Positions 1 through 10,508 of a stretch of 64,000 nucleotides of DNA are shown here, piece by piece (the first letter of the stretch is position 1; each line of letters begins with the position of its first letter). The position numbers were made by a program, and so were the translations under genes. The stretch comes from Prosthecodimorpha hirschii (GTDB lineage Bacteria > Pseudomonadota > Alphaproteobacteria > Rhizobiales > Ancalomicrobiaceae), in NCBI RefSeq assembly GCF_001305515.1, contig NZ_LJYW01000001.1, positions 1,142,177-1,206,176 on the forward strand. Reading direction: 5' to 3'. The notes under the pieces were generated by a model. That model had not been told where the DNA came from and ran no database searches. It saw nothing but the letters and a program-made list of their open reading frames with translations.

Positions 1-1
1 G

Positions 2-1567
2 ACGTTCTTCTACATGGCCTACGTGATGGTCATGACCATCGTCTACCCGAAGAGCGCGCCGGCCCTGCCGCCGGAAGCCCGCTCCTTCGGCGACGGCGCA
101 CCCTACGACAAGGTCATGAAGGCCTCCGTCCTGCCGCTCGCGCTGGTCATCTGGGGCATGATCCTGCTGTTCGATCCGGAAACCGGCATCGCACTGTTCG
201 AACGCTACCTGCCGATGGTCAGCGCGCTCGCCAAGCAGTGGGCGCTGCAGGATCCCTGGCTGTCGACGCTGAAGATCGGCAGCCTGGTCGTCGTCTACGC
301 GATCTATGTCGGTCTCCTGCGCTTCCTCCCGGCCGTCCTCGGCAAGGTGCTCGGTCTCGTCCTGATGCTGGCCGGCGCGGCGGTGCTACTGGTCTTCGCC
401 GGCGGCCAGATCGTCACCGCCCTCAAGGCGATCGACTTCGCCAGCCCGGTGACCGCAGTCGGCGCCTCGATCGTGCTCGCCGTCGTGCGCAGCTGGTTCG
501 ATCTGCTCGCCGGCGGGGCGCTGATCGCCGCCGGCTTCGCGATGCTGGCAAGCCCGTCCCGGCCGGTCGCTTCGGCCGTGCACGGCGTCGTCGCCGACCT
601 GCTGCCGCCGCTGATCCTGATCTTCCTGGTGCTCGGCACCATCTTCCGCGGCATCGCCACGCCCACCGAAGGCGGCGCGATGGGAGCCGCCGGCGCCATC
701 ATCCTGGCGGTGATCAACCGCAAGCTCAATTTCGACCTTGTCCGCCAGGCGGGCGAATCGACCGCCAAGCTGTCCGCCTTCGTGGTCTTCATCCTGATCG
801 GCGCGCGCGTCTTCTCGCTGACCTTCTACGGCGTCAGCGGCCATGTCTGGGTCGAGGAGATCCTGAAGGAGACGGCCGGCGGCATGTACGGCTTCCTGAT
901 CATCGTCAACGCGATGGTCTTCTTCCTGGCCTTCTTCCTCGACTTCTTCGAACTGGCCTTCATCGCCGTGCCGCTGCTGGTCAAGGCGGCCGAGACCATC
1001 TTCGCGACGGATCCATCCGCGATCGCCATCGCCAACGAGATGGGCTTCAACGTCATCAACGGGAAGGTCGCCGATGTCGGACCCTTCATGATCTGGTTCG
1101 GCGTCCTCCTGGGCGTCAACATGCAGACCAGCTTCATGCATCCGCCGTTCGGTTTCGCGTTGTTCTATCTGCGCTCGGTCGCGCCGTCGAAACCCTACAA
1201 GGACACGGTCACCGGCCGGATGATGGACCCGGTCACCACGGGCCAGATCTACTACGGTGCCATTCCGTATGTTCTGATCCAGGTCGTCATGATCGCCGTG
1301 GTCATGCTCTTCCCGATCACGGTCATGTGGTACAATGACACCTCCAAGAAGATCGATCCGACCAAGTTCGAGATCAAGCTGGAAGGCACCATCGGCGGCG
1401 TCCCCAGCCTCGGCGGCACCGATCTGAGCGCACCGCCGCTCGGTCTCGGCGGCCCGCCTCCGGGTCTTGGCGGCACGCCTCCGGGCCTCGGCGGCGGCAC
1501 GGCACCGGCCTCCCCGCCCGATCTGTCGCAGCCCCCGGATCTGTCGCAGCCGCCCAAGATCCAGTGA
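2..1567 (+). CDS. TRAP transporter large permease (DctM family), 5' truncated
   Basis: This is the C-terminal 521 residues of a TRAP large permease; the reading frame is already open at the window edge, so the true start lies upstream. It shows many hydrophobic segments with the family's mixed Gly/Ala-rich helices (for example around GAMGAAGAIILAVI and the FFLAFFLDFFELAFIAVP stretch). In this family the protein is the sodium-coupled membrane channel that takes substrate from a periplasmic binding protein. The length suggests the long TakM-like subclass. The C-terminus is odd: about 45 residues of repeated PPGLGG and PPDLSQ units that look cytosolic and disordered. The probable partner binding protein is at 2610-3707 on the other strand. 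Family assignment is secure; the substrate is inferred. Confidence 0.93.
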   Translation, partial: TFFYMAYVMVMTIVYPKSAPALPPEARSFGDGAPYDKVMKASVLPLALVIWGMILLFDPETGIALFERYLPMVSALAKQWALQDPWLSTLKIGSLVVVYAIYVGLLRFLPAVLGKVLGLVLMLAGAAVLLVFAGGQIVTALKAIDFASPVTAVGASIVLAVVRSWFDLLAGGALIAAGFAMLASPSRPVASAVHGVVADLLPPLILIFLVLGTIFRGIATPTEGGAMGAAGAIILAVINRKLNFDLVRQAGESTAKLSAFVVFILIGARVFSLTFYGVSGHVWVEEILKETAGGMYGFLIIVNAMVFFLAFFLDFFELAFIAVPLLVKAAETIFATDPSAIAIANEMGFNVINGKVADVGPFMIWFGVLLGVNMQTSFMHPPFGFALFYLRSVAPSKPYKDTVTGRMMDPVTTGQIYYGAIPYVLIQVVMIAVVMLFPITVMWYNDTSKKIDPTKFEIKLEGTIGGVPSLGGTDLSAPPLGLGGPPPGLGGTPPGLGGGTAPASPPDLSQPPDLSQPPKIQ

Positions 1568-1722
1568 TCGCCGCGGTCGCATCCGACCGCCCGCCCCTCT
1601 CGAAAGCCGCCCCCGGGCGGCTTTCGTCGTTTTCGCGGCGCGTTCAAGCTTCGTTCAACGACAGCCGCGCAGAATCGGCGTATCTGCCAATGCCTGCCCA
1701 CCCCCCACCGAGGTTCCGCCGC

Positions 1723-2520
1723 ATGTGTCGCTGGGTCGCCTATTCGGGTCAGCCCATCTTTCTCGGCCAGCTGGTCGCCGATCCCGAGCACTCTCTGATC
1801 CACCAGAGCCGCAACGCCGAGGAGGCCAAGGTCGGCATCAACGGCGACGGCTTCGGCCTCGGCTGGTACGGCGAGCGCGACGAACCCGGCCTCTATCGCG
1901 AGACCCTGCCGGCCTGGTCGGACGACAATCTGCGCCATATCGCCCGCCAGGTCCGCTCCCGCCTGTTCTTCGCCCATGTCCGCGCGTCGACCGGCACGGC
2001 GACCAGCCGTGCCAACTGCCACCCCTTCGCCCATGGCCGCTGGCTGTTCATGCATAACGGCCAGATTGGCGGCTGGAGCCGGCTGCGGCGGGCCGTCGAG
2101 GCGCGGATACCCGACGCGCTCTACGCCTGCCGGACCGGTACGACCGATTCGGAAGCCATGTTCCTGATGACGCTCGGCCAGGGCGGCGAGACCGATCCGG
2201 TCGGCGCCATGACCGGAACGCTCAGCGCGCTGCGGGCCCTGATGGTGGACGCCGGCATCGACGAGCCGCTGCGCGTCACGGCGGCGCTGTCCGACGGCAG
2301 CCGGCTCTACGCCTTCCGCTATGCCTCCGACGGCCGGCCGCCGTCGCTCTACTGGCGCCAGACGGCGAGCGCGATCGAGATCGTCTCCGAACCGGTCGAC
2401 CGGCATCGGGACGAATGGCATGCGGTGCCGGACCGCTCCGCGCTGGTCTGCTGCGCGCGCTGCGCCTGCGAGGTCGTGCCGCTGGCCGTCGAAGAACCGG
2501 CCCGCGCCGAGGCCGCCTGA
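1723..2520 (+). CDS. Class II glutamine amidotransferase (YafJ/EgtC-like)
   Basis: A 265-residue Ntn-hydrolase of the glutamine amidotransferase class II type. The start at 1723 is chosen because it places Cys2 directly after Met (MCRWVAYSG), the N-terminal nucleophile of this family; an upstream ATG at 1690 would bury it. Further family marks are NGDGFGLGWYG, the RASTGTATSRANCHPF segment and HNGQIGGW, which form the glutamine site. These stand-alone domains hydrolyse glutamine or act as amidohydrolases; YafJ-type proteins have no well-settled substrate. It lies just downstream of the TRAP permease but separated by about 155 nt, so co-transcription is uncertain. It converges on the TRAP binding-protein gene, with a terminator between. 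Confidence 0.88.
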   Translation: MCRWVAYSGQPIFLGQLVADPEHSLIHQSRNAEEAKVGINGDGFGLGWYGERDEPGLYRETLPAWSDDNLRHIARQVRSRLFFAHVRASTGTATSRANCHPFAHGRWLFMHNGQIGGWSRLRRAVEARIPDALYACRTGTTDSEAMFLMTLGQGGETDPVGAMTGTLSALRALMVDAGIDEPLRVTAALSDGSRLYAFRYASDGRPPSLYWRQTASAIEIVSEPVDRHRDEWHAVPDRSALVCCARCACEVVPLAVEEPARAEAA

Positions 2521-2527
2521 GGATACG

Positions 2528-2559
2528 AAAAAGGCGGCGCCGGGCATCCCCGCGCCGCC
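2528..2559 (-). terminator. Intrinsic terminator of the TRAP binding-protein gene
   Basis: Perfect 8-bp stem (GGCGGCGC at 2533-2540, GCGCCGCC at 2552-2559). Read on the minus strand it is followed by five Ts (2532-2528). It lies 50 nt beyond the stop of the binding-protein gene and also sits just after the stop of the convergent amidotransferase gene. Confidence 0.75.
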
Positions 2560-2609
2560 TCGTCGCAAGGCCGGCCGGATCGAAACCCGGCCGGGAAACC
2601 ACCAGAGGA

Positions 2610-4009
<1,400 letters not shown>

Positions 4010-4645
4010 CTATGGCTGGACGGGATCGTGCGCCGCGATCCAATCTTCCGCAGCGGCAAGATCCTCGGGCGTGTTGACGTTGAAGAACGGGTCGAGACCG
4101 CCTTCCAGCGGGCCAAAGGCGACGTGCCTCACCGGATGGCGTTCGATCCAGGCCATCACCTTGCGGGCCGCACCGCCGACCAGCGCCTCTTCCAGGGCAT
4201 CGGCCAGGCTGATCGGGAACAGCGCACAGACCTGATGGGTGCCGGTCGCCGTCACCGGCACCGCAATGCCGTCCGGATCCGCCCCGTCGAGGCTTGCCGC
4301 AAGACGGGCGACGAGATCGAGCGGCAGGAACGGCGTATCGGCGGCTGCGGTGGCGACATGACGGGCGCCGGGACGGTGCGTCTCCGCCCAGCGCATGCCG
4401 GCCAGCAGCCCGGCGAGCGGACCGGGATGGCCGGCCACCGGATCGGCGGCCACCGGCAGGCCGAAGGCCTCGAACCGCGCCGGATCGCCATTGGCATTGA
4501 GCACGAGCGCGCCGACCTGGGGGGCGAAGCGCTCGATCACCCGATCGAGCAGGTGCCGTCCGCCGAGCGCGATCAACGCCTTGTCGCCGCCCCCCATGCG
4601 GCGGCCGAGCCCGCCGGAGAGAACGACCCCCACGATTTCGCTCAT
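4010..4645 (-). CDS. mobA: Molybdenum cofactor guanylyltransferase MobA
   Basis: A 211-residue cytosolic nucleotidyltransferase that joins GMP to molybdopterin to give the guanine dinucleotide cofactor of DMSO-reductase-family enzymes. The N-terminus carries the GTP-binding signature LSGGLGRRMGGGDKAL (G-x-x-R-M-G-x-x-K), followed by VAADPVAGHPGPLAGLLAGM and the metal-binding TAAADTPFLP, all in the usual order; length is normal for MobA. Start 4645 (MSEIVG) is preferred because the signature then begins about residue 10. It lies about 220 nt downstream of the ABC permease genes on the same strand. It serves molybdopterin enzymes, not the nitrogenase FeMo cofactor, so closeness to nif is probably incidental. 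Confidence 0.93.
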   Translation of the reverse strand: MSEIVGVVLSGGLGRRMGGGDKALIALGGRHLLDRVIERFAPQVGALVLNANGDPARFEAFGLPVAADPVAGHPGPLAGLLAGMRWAETHRPGARHVATAAADTPFLPLDLVARLAASLDGADPDGIAVPVTATGTHQVCALFPISLADALEEALVGGAARKVMAWIERHPVRHVAFGPLEGGLDPFFNVNTPEDLAAAEDWIAAHDPVQP

Positions 4646-4867
4646 GCGGCTTTTCCTGTCGATGGCCGGCCGGCCCGCTCGATGCCGAGGGCCCGCCCTC
4701 GGGGCTGCCGGCGTATCCGGGGACCGAACCGGCGCCATTCTATCATGGGCACCGGAAGGACGAGACATCGACGCGGCAACCGTCGCCGGTCACGGGAGGA
4801 GGGCCAAGGAAGGACGGCAGCGGGATAACGGCCACGGGATGACGGCCGCGGCTCGCCGCCGGCATCC

Positions 4868-5704
4868 TCAGGCACGTCGGCGCAGATGCCGCGTCAGGCC
4901 GCGCTCGATCAAGTCCCAGACCCGGCGGATGGTCTCCACAAGCAGAAGATAGACGACCGCGGCCCAGAGATAGACCTGCTCGTCGAAGGTCCGGTTGGCG
5001 GCAAGCCGGGTCGCGCCCATCAGGTCGAACACCGTGACCACCGAAGCCACGGCCGATCCCTTGATCATCAGGATCACCTCGTTGCCATAGGGCCGCAGGG
5101 CCGTGACGAAGGCTTGCGGCAGGATGATCTTGACGAAGGCGACCGGCTTGGACAGGCCGAGCGCATGGGCGGCCTCCCATTGGCCGCGCGGGACCGCCCG
5201 GATGGCGCCGGCAAGGATCTCGGCCTGATAGGCCGCCGTGTTCAGCGAGAAGGTCAGCAGCACGCACCAATAGGCTTCCTTGAAGAAGCCCCACAGGCCG
5301 ATGCCACGCAAGGTGTCGGAGAACTCGCCGGCGCCGTAATAGACCAGGAAGGTCTGCGCCAGGAGCGGCGTGCCCCGGAAGAAGTAGACGTAACCGTAGG
5401 CGAGGGTCGATGCGAAGCCGCGGTTGCGGAAGCGCGCCAGCGCCAGGGGCAGCGACAGCAGTCCGCCGAGCACGATCGAGATGGCGACCAATTGCAGCGT
5501 GACGCCGAGCCCTTCGGCCAGGCGCGGCCAGTAGCGCACGAAGATGTCGTTGCCGAGCCACGTGCCGATCGCGACCGGCCAGTCGGACAGGACCAGGCTT
5601 GCGATCACCGCCGCCAGCGCCAGCGCGACCAGGTCCCCGGTCCGGGCTTCGCCGAAGAAGCCCGATGCGGTCGGCGGCGCCTCCGGATGCGGAGTTGTCG
5701 TCAC
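4868..5704 (-). CDS. Polar amino-acid ABC transporter permease (HisM/ArtM type)
   Basis: A 278-residue inner-membrane permease with about five hydrophobic helices and the ATPase-contact EAA loop (EAAHALGLSK followed by ILPQAF). It starts at a GTG that overlaps the stop of the upstream permease in a GTGA arrangement, so the two are translationally coupled. An N-terminal 30-residue extension precedes the first helix. It forms a heterodimeric channel with the product of 5701-6432, fed by the binding protein encoded at 6630-7412. No ATP-binding subunit gene lies in this operon or the window, so the ATPase must be encoded elsewhere. Confidence 0.92.
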   Translation of the reverse strand: MTTTPHPEAPPTASGFFGEARTGDLVALALAAVIASLVLSDWPVAIGTWLGNDIFVRYWPRLAEGLGVTLQLVAISIVLGGLLSLPLALARFRNRGFASTLAYGYVYFFRGTPLLAQTFLVYYGAGEFSDTLRGIGLWGFFKEAYWCVLLTFSLNTAAYQAEILAGAIRAVPRGQWEAAHALGLSKPVAFVKIILPQAFVTALRPYGNEVILMIKGSAVASVVTVFDLMGATRLAANRTFDEQVYLWAAVVYLLLVETIRRVWDLIERGLTRHLRRRA

Positions 5705-6432
5705 GCCCCTGCCCTCCGCTCGCCGCGATTGGCCCAGCGCTCGATCCAGCCGATGCCGATCGAAGAGATCATCGCCAGGACAAGATAGATCAGGCACGCC
5801 ACCAGGAAGAAGAAGAAGGGCTCCTTGGTCACGCCGACGGCAATGAAGGTCGAACGCAGAAGATCGGGCAGCGCGATCACGGAGACCAGCGAGGTTTCTT
5901 TGAGCAGGATCAGCCACAGATTGGCGATGCCGGGCAGCGCGAAGCGCCAGAGCTGCGGCAGGACGACGAGGCGCAGGGTGAGCAGGCGGCTCAGGCCGAG
6001 CGCGCGCGAGGCCTCGATCTGGCCGATCGTGATGCCCTTGAACGCACCGAGGAAGACCTCGCTCGAATAGGCCGAAAAGACCATTCCGAGCGCCACCATC
6101 CCGGCCACGAAGGCATTGACCTCGATCGGCTCGGGATCCTCGACGAGGAGGGCCTGCACCTCCTGGATCAGCCGCTGGCCGCCGTAATAGATGATCAGCA
6201 GCGTCAGCAGTTCGGGCAGCCCGCGAAACACGGTCGTGTAGAGGTTGCCGAACATCCGGGCGGTCCGGCCTCCGGAATGCTTCGCCAGGGCGATCAGGAA
6301 GCCGAGCAGCAGCCCGAACGGCAGCGTGGCGATCCCGAGCGCGACCGTGATGGCGGTGCCGGCGGCGATCTCGTCGCCCCAGCCGTTCGGCCCCCAGGCC
6401 AGCAGTTGGATAAGGGATTCGATCCGGTCCAA
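5701..6432 (-). CDS. Polar amino-acid ABC transporter permease (HisQ/ArtQ type)
   Basis: A 243-residue permease of the HisQ/ArtQ family. It has the typical TVFRGLPELLTLLIIYYGG stretch after the first two helices and an EAA loop (EASRALGLSR...VLPQLW). It is the second channel half with the GTG-started permease downstream, with which it overlaps by 4 nt. The binding-protein gene lies 197 nt upstream on the same strand, a usual order in arginine/lysine/ornithine or octopine-type uptake operons. Exact amino-acid specificity cannot be read from the sequence. Confidence 0.92.
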   Translation of the reverse strand: MDRIESLIQLLAWGPNGWGDEIAAGTAITVALGIATLPFGLLLGFLIALAKHSGGRTARMFGNLYTTVFRGLPELLTLLIIYYGGQRLIQEVQALLVEDPEPIEVNAFVAGMVALGMVFSAYSSEVFLGAFKGITIGQIEASRALGLSRLLTLRLVVLPQLWRFALPGIANLWLILLKETSLVSVIALPDLLRSTFIAVGVTKEPFFFFLVACLIYLVLAMISSIGIGWIERWANRGERRAGA

Positions 6433-6592
6433 AACAGCCTGTCCGACGGGGAAGCGGTTGGGTCGGCAGCATGGCCGGTCGGGCCGCGCTTGAGACGCGC
6501 GCTCCGGCCGGCAAGCCGACGGGACCGAAGCAGCCCGCGTCCCCGGATCATCCGGAGAGGGGCCGCGCCGATGCGGCGGGACGGATCACCAA

Positions 6593-6617
6593 CCCCGCCG
6601 GACATCGGCCGGCGGGG
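6593..6617 (-). terminator. Stem-loop between binding-protein and permease genes
   Basis: Perfect 9-bp stem CCCCGCCGG / CCGGCGGGG with a 7-nt loop, just after the stop of the binding-protein gene. There is no T-run, so it is more likely an mRNA-stabilising or attenuating hairpin, which would raise binding protein over permease output, than a full terminator. Confidence 0.5.
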
Positions 6618-6629
6618 CCTCGGGTCCGA

Positions 6630-7412
6630 TCAATAGATCGAGAAGGGGAAATACTTCTTGTTGAGCTTCTCGTAGGTACCGTCCTTGATGATCTCGGCCA
6701 GCGCCTTGTTGAACTGCTGCTTGAGGTCCTTGTCCTCCTTGCGCACGGCAATGCCGGCGCCCTCGCCGAAATACTTCACGTCCTTGATGTCCGGACCGAC
6801 GAACTGGCAGCACTTGCCCGCGTCGCCCTTCTCCAGCCATTCGTAGAGAACGACCGAATCCGCCAGAACGCCGTCGAGCCGGCCGGCCGCGAGGTCGGCA
6901 TTGGCTTCGTCCTGGGTGCCGTAGAGTTTCACGGTGACGCCCTTGGACTTGTACAGATCTTCGAGATAGTTCGCATGGATCGTCGAAGACTGCGCGCCGA
7001 CGGTCTTGCCCTTGAGGGCTTCGGGGGTCACCGCCGTAAAGCCGCCGACCTTCTTGGTCGCGAAACGCGCCGGGGTCTGGTAATACTTGTCCGTGAAGTC
7101 GACCTGCTTCTTGCGTTCCTCGGTGATCGACATCGAGGCGACGATGGCGTCGTATTTCTTGGCCTTCAGCGCCGGGATGATACCGTCCCAGTCCTGGGCC
7201 ATGAACTCGCACTTCGCCTTCATCTTGTCGCAGAGGGCCTTGGCGATGTCGATGTCGAAGCCCTGCAGTTCCTTGTTGGAATCCTGGAAGTTGAAGGGCG
7301 GATAGGCGCCCTCGGTACCGATCCGGATGGTCTTCCATTCCTTGGCGGCAACGGGCATGGCGGCCGTGGCAAGGGCAACCGCCGCCGCGGCCAATCCGAT
7401 GACGAAACGCAT
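6630..7412 (-). CDS. Amino-acid ABC transporter periplasmic binding protein (HisJ/ArtJ type)
   Basis: A 260-residue secreted binding protein with a cleavable signal peptide (MRFVIGLAAAAVALATAAMP...AKE). The mature N-terminus reads IRIGTEGAYPPFNF, followed by GFDIDIAKALCDKM and MAQDWDGIIPAL, the standard lysine/arginine/ornithine-histidine signature. The SITEERKKQVDFTDKYY segment is the hinge-region motif. It captures a polar amino acid in the periplasm and delivers it to the two permeases downstream. The first gene of the operon, it is followed by a strong stem-loop that fits higher expression of this subunit. Confidence 0.94.
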   Translation of the reverse strand: MRFVIGLAAAAVALATAAMPVAAKEWKTIRIGTEGAYPPFNFQDSNKELQGFDIDIAKALCDKMKAKCEFMAQDWDGIIPALKAKKYDAIVASMSITEERKKQVDFTDKYYQTPARFATKKVGGFTAVTPEALKGKTVGAQSSTIHANYLEDLYKSKGVTVKLYGTQDEANADLAAGRLDGVLADSVVLYEWLEKGDAGKCCQFVGPDIKDVKYFGEGAGIAVRKEDKDLKQQFNKALAEIIKDGTYEKLNKKYFPFSIY

Positions 7413-7859
7413 GACGACTTCCTCTTCGTTGGTTTACCCGCTCCGCAAGCACGCCGAGCCGCCACGCGGGGCGCCGGTGCCTGCATATTCAAAGTTCACA
7501 CTGTTTCCGAGCTTTACGCAACGGGGGCCGGCCCAATCCTGGGGATTATTGCGTGCATCCGCCGGGTCGCGCCACGCGCCCGGCAGCCGGCACGCCAACC
7601 GGTAACCATAACGGCACCCCGCCGTTTCTCTTGCCGTTTTCTTTAGAGTTGACCGCCAGGATCGGCGGCATCAGGGGTTGGCCATGTCTCAAGTGCGTCA
7701 TTGTCGCGTCCTTATACTTGTCGGCCGGGACGGCATCATGCCGCCCGCGCCGGCCTGCATCGGTGCGTCCGAAAGGGCGCCGACGCCGTCCCTGGCGCCT
7801 TGGATATCCGGCCGCCGTCCGAATACCGGCCACCGTCGCCCGAGCGGACCGGCCGCACG
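7413..7859. other. Divergent intergenic region, binding protein / GGDEF-EAL gene
   Basis: 447 nt separating two divergent genes; it should carry both promoters. The stretch near 7485-7545 is AT-richer than its surroundings and is the likeliest promoter zone for the minus-strand operon. Open frames here have no recognisable protein features. Confidence 0.5.
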
Positions 7860-10376
7860 ATGACCGACCAGGCCTTGCCCAACCGGAATCCCAGTCGATT
7901 TGGACGGGCCGCGATGCGCGTCGGGGTCGCGCCGCCGCGACCGACGAAGGCGCCGGAACCGGGCAGACCCGCCTTCCGGTCCTATCGGACCAAGTTTCTC
8001 TTGACGGTCGTTCCGACGATCGTGGTGCTCAATCTGCTGATCAGCATCATCTTCGGCTATGCGGCCTACGACATGGTCAAGCAGGAGGTGCACCAGAAGC
8101 ATTGGGCGAGTATCCGCGGCTTCGCGTCGGCCCTGTCGGATACGCTCTGGCACTATCGCTACGATCAGGCGCGCCTGATCGTCGAGGGCATGTTCGGCAA
8201 CAACGAGGTCATCATCGTCCGGGTCCTCGACGAGACCGGCCGTTCGATCATCGAATCCGGCCAGGCGGGACCGGACATGAGCCGCCTGTCGACCCCGATC
8301 CACTATACCGACGGCAACCGGTCGACCCGCGTCGGCGTCCTCGAGGTCGGCTATTCGAATGTCACGCTGTCGCAGCGGCTGCTGCAGAGCGTCGCCCACG
8401 CGATGCTGCACACGTCGCTGTCCAGCCTGGCGCTGATCTTCCTGATGCTGACGATCAATCGCCGGCTGATCGCCGAGCCCCTGTCCCGGGTCACCGCCGC
8501 CATCCGGTCGAGCCAGGCGGACACGTTGCGCCAGCGGGTCGACTGGGACTCCAACGACGAACTCGGCGAACTGGTCGAAACCTTCAACGAGATGCAGGCG
8601 CGCCTCGACGAGGGCGAGCGGCGGCGGCGGCAGTTCAACGAGCGTCTCGAGCGGCTGTACAACCGCACGCCGGCCATGCTGCATTCCGTCGACCGCGAAG
8701 GCACGCTGCTGCATGTCTCCGACCATTGGCTGGTCGCGACCGGCTACAAGCGCCAGGACGTGATCGGCCGGAAGCTCGCGACCTTCCTCACGCCGGACAG
8801 CGCCGCGGTCTACATGAACGAAACCCTGCCGCAGTTCCTGGCGCGCGGGGTCACGCCCGAAACGCCGCTGCGGCTCGTCAAATATGACGGCTCGACGCTC
8901 GATGTCGTGCTGGCCGAAACGGCCGATCTCCGCCTCGGCGGCAAGTTCCCGATCAGTCTCTCGGTGATGTCCGACGTCTCGCGCACCAAGTCGGTCGAAC
9001 GCGAGATGGTCCGCCTCGCGCTGACCGATCCCGTGACGGGCCTCACCAACCGGCGCGGCTTCGTCGAAGGGCTGGAGGCGGAGGTGACGCGGCTCTGCCG
9101 GCAGAATGGCCGCGGCGTCGCGCTGGTCATGGATCTCGACCGCTTCAAGCGCGTCAACGACGCCTATGGGCACGCGGCCGGCGACCAGTTGCTGATCGCC
9201 TTCGCCCGCCGGCTTGCCGAAGCCGGTCTCGGCGGCGCGATGGCCGGGCGGCTCGGCGGCGACGAATTCGCCATGTTCATCCCCGGCCTCGACGGTCCGG
9301 AGGGCGTCACCTTCGCCCGGCGCCTGCTGGAGCAGTTGCGCAAGCCGACCGATGTCGGGCCGGCGGTGATCGAATCCTCCGCCAGCATCGGTGTCGCCTG
9401 CTTCCCGGCCGACGGACTGAGCGGCCAGGACCTGCTGCTCGCCGCCGACCTCGCCCTCTATCGTGCCAAGGAAACCGGGCGCAACCGGGTCGAGCGCTTC
9501 GAACGCCGGCTGGCCGAGGCCCTGCTGGTGCGACAGACCCAGGAACAGGACGTCCGCTCCGGCCTCGCCAAGGGCTGGTTCGAATTGACCATCCAGCCGA
9601 TCGTGCGCCTGGCGACCGGCCGGATGGTCGGCGGCGAGGCGCTGCTCAGGCTGCACCATCCGACCCGGGGACTGGTCATGCCGGCCGAGTTCATCCCGGT
9701 GGCCGAGGAAACCGGGCTGATCGAGGAACTCGGCCGGCTGGTCCTCCGCGAGGCCGCTCGGATCATTCCGGCCCTGGTGGCCGCGGCGCGCAATCCAGAC
9801 TTCTTCGTCTCCGTCAACCTGTCGGGCGGACAGGTCAACCGCGACCTGCCGAACCTGCTCTCCGAACTGCTCGAAACCGGCCTGCCCGGCCCTTCGAACC
9901 TCGTACTGGAGATCATGGAGACGGCGCTGTTGGAAGATGCCGACGAGGTCAACGAGATCCTGTCCGAGATCTCCCGCCTCGGCATCCGCTTCGCCCTGGA
10001 CGATTTCGGAACCGGCTATTCGTCGCTCAACTATGTCGACCGCTTCCCCGTCAGCATGATCAAGGTCGACCGCTCCTTCACCCGCTCGATCGGCCAGGAC
10101 GGCGAACAGAATCGCCGCACGCGCGCCCTGATGCGCACGACCGTCACGCTGGGTCGGGAACTGGGGCTGCCGATCGTCGCCGAAGGGATCGAACGGGTCG
10201 AAGAGCGCGACCGCATGCTCGAACTCGGCGTCGATCTCGGCCAGGGCTACCTGTTCGCGAGGCCGATGCCGGCGCGCGACTTCCTGGAACTGCTCGCCGC
10301 CAGCGCCGGATACCGGACGAACGATCCGGACCGCTCCGCGCCGCCGGATCCGGACATCGAAGTGCTGAGCGCCTGA
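7860..10376 (+). CDS. Membrane GGDEF-EAL protein with HAMP and PAS domains
   Basis: An 838-residue cyclic-di-GMP enzyme in the inner membrane. The order is a cytosolic lead, TM1 about 43-68, a periplasmic sensor of about 110 residues, TM2 about 180-200, HAMP to about 255, PAS about 265-390, GGDEF (motif intact at about 466-470) and EAL (motif at about 593-595). The EAL core also keeps DDFGTGYSSL and a KVDRSF segment, so both cyclase and phosphodiesterase sites look usable. No RxxD inhibitory site is visible ahead of GGDEF. Start 7860 gives a normal N-terminus; the frame is open upstream. Which activity dominates cannot be told. Confidence 0.93.
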   Translation: MTDQALPNRNPSRFGRAAMRVGVAPPRPTKAPEPGRPAFRSYRTKFLLTVVPTIVVLNLLISIIFGYAAYDMVKQEVHQKHWASIRGFASALSDTLWHYRYDQARLIVEGMFGNNEVIIVRVLDETGRSIIESGQAGPDMSRLSTPIHYTDGNRSTRVGVLEVGYSNVTLSQRLLQSVAHAMLHTSLSSLALIFLMLTINRRLIAEPLSRVTAAIRSSQADTLRQRVDWDSNDELGELVETFNEMQARLDEGERRRRQFNERLERLYNRTPAMLHSVDREGTLLHVSDHWLVATGYKRQDVIGRKLATFLTPDSAAVYMNETLPQFLARGVTPETPLRLVKYDGSTLDVVLAETADLRLGGKFPISLSVMSDVSRTKSVEREMVRLALTDPVTGLTNRRGFVEGLEAEVTRLCRQNGRGVALVMDLDRFKRVNDAYGHAAGDQLLIAFARRLAEAGLGGAMAGRLGGDEFAMFIPGLDGPEGVTFARRLLEQLRKPTDVGPAVIESSASIGVACFPADGLSGQDLLLAADLALYRAKETGRNRVERFERRLAEALLVRQTQEQDVRSGLAKGWFELTIQPIVRLATGRMVGGEALLRLHHPTRGLVMPAEFIPVAEETGLIEELGRLVLREAARIIPALVAAARNPDFFVSVNLSGGQVNRDLPNLLSELLETGLPGPSNLVLEIMETALLEDADEVNEILSEISRLGIRFALDDFGTGYSSLNYVDRFPVSMIKVDRSFTRSIGQDGEQNRRTRALMRTTVTLGRELGLPIVAEGIERVEERDRMLELGVDLGQGYLFARPMPARDFLELLAASAGYRTNDPDRSAPPDPDIEVLSA

Positions 10377-10418
10377 CGCGTCCGGGACGACCAGGCGATC
10401 GGCAGACGACCGGTTGTT

Positions 10419-10508
10419 CGACCGGCAATCGGTGCTCGACCGGCAACCGGTGCTCGACCGGCAACCGGTGTCTAACCGGCAACCGGTTTTCAACCAGCAA
10501 TCGGGCTC
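10419..10508. repeat. 18-bp tandem repeat array, five units
   Basis: Five head-to-tail 18-bp units start at 10419, 10437, 10455, 10473 and 10491. The consensus is CGACCGGCAACCGGTGCT and the fifth unit is degenerate. Each unit holds the inverted repeat ACCGG-CAA-CCGGT, so each RNA copy could fold into a small hairpin. The array fills the space between the GGDEF-EAL stop and the convergent lrp-type stop codon (10507), which lies inside the last unit. Confidence 0.85.

Noticed and set aside
10419..10508. CRISPR array or coding repeat
   Set aside because: 18-bp units are contiguous without spacers and cover an intergenic gap.
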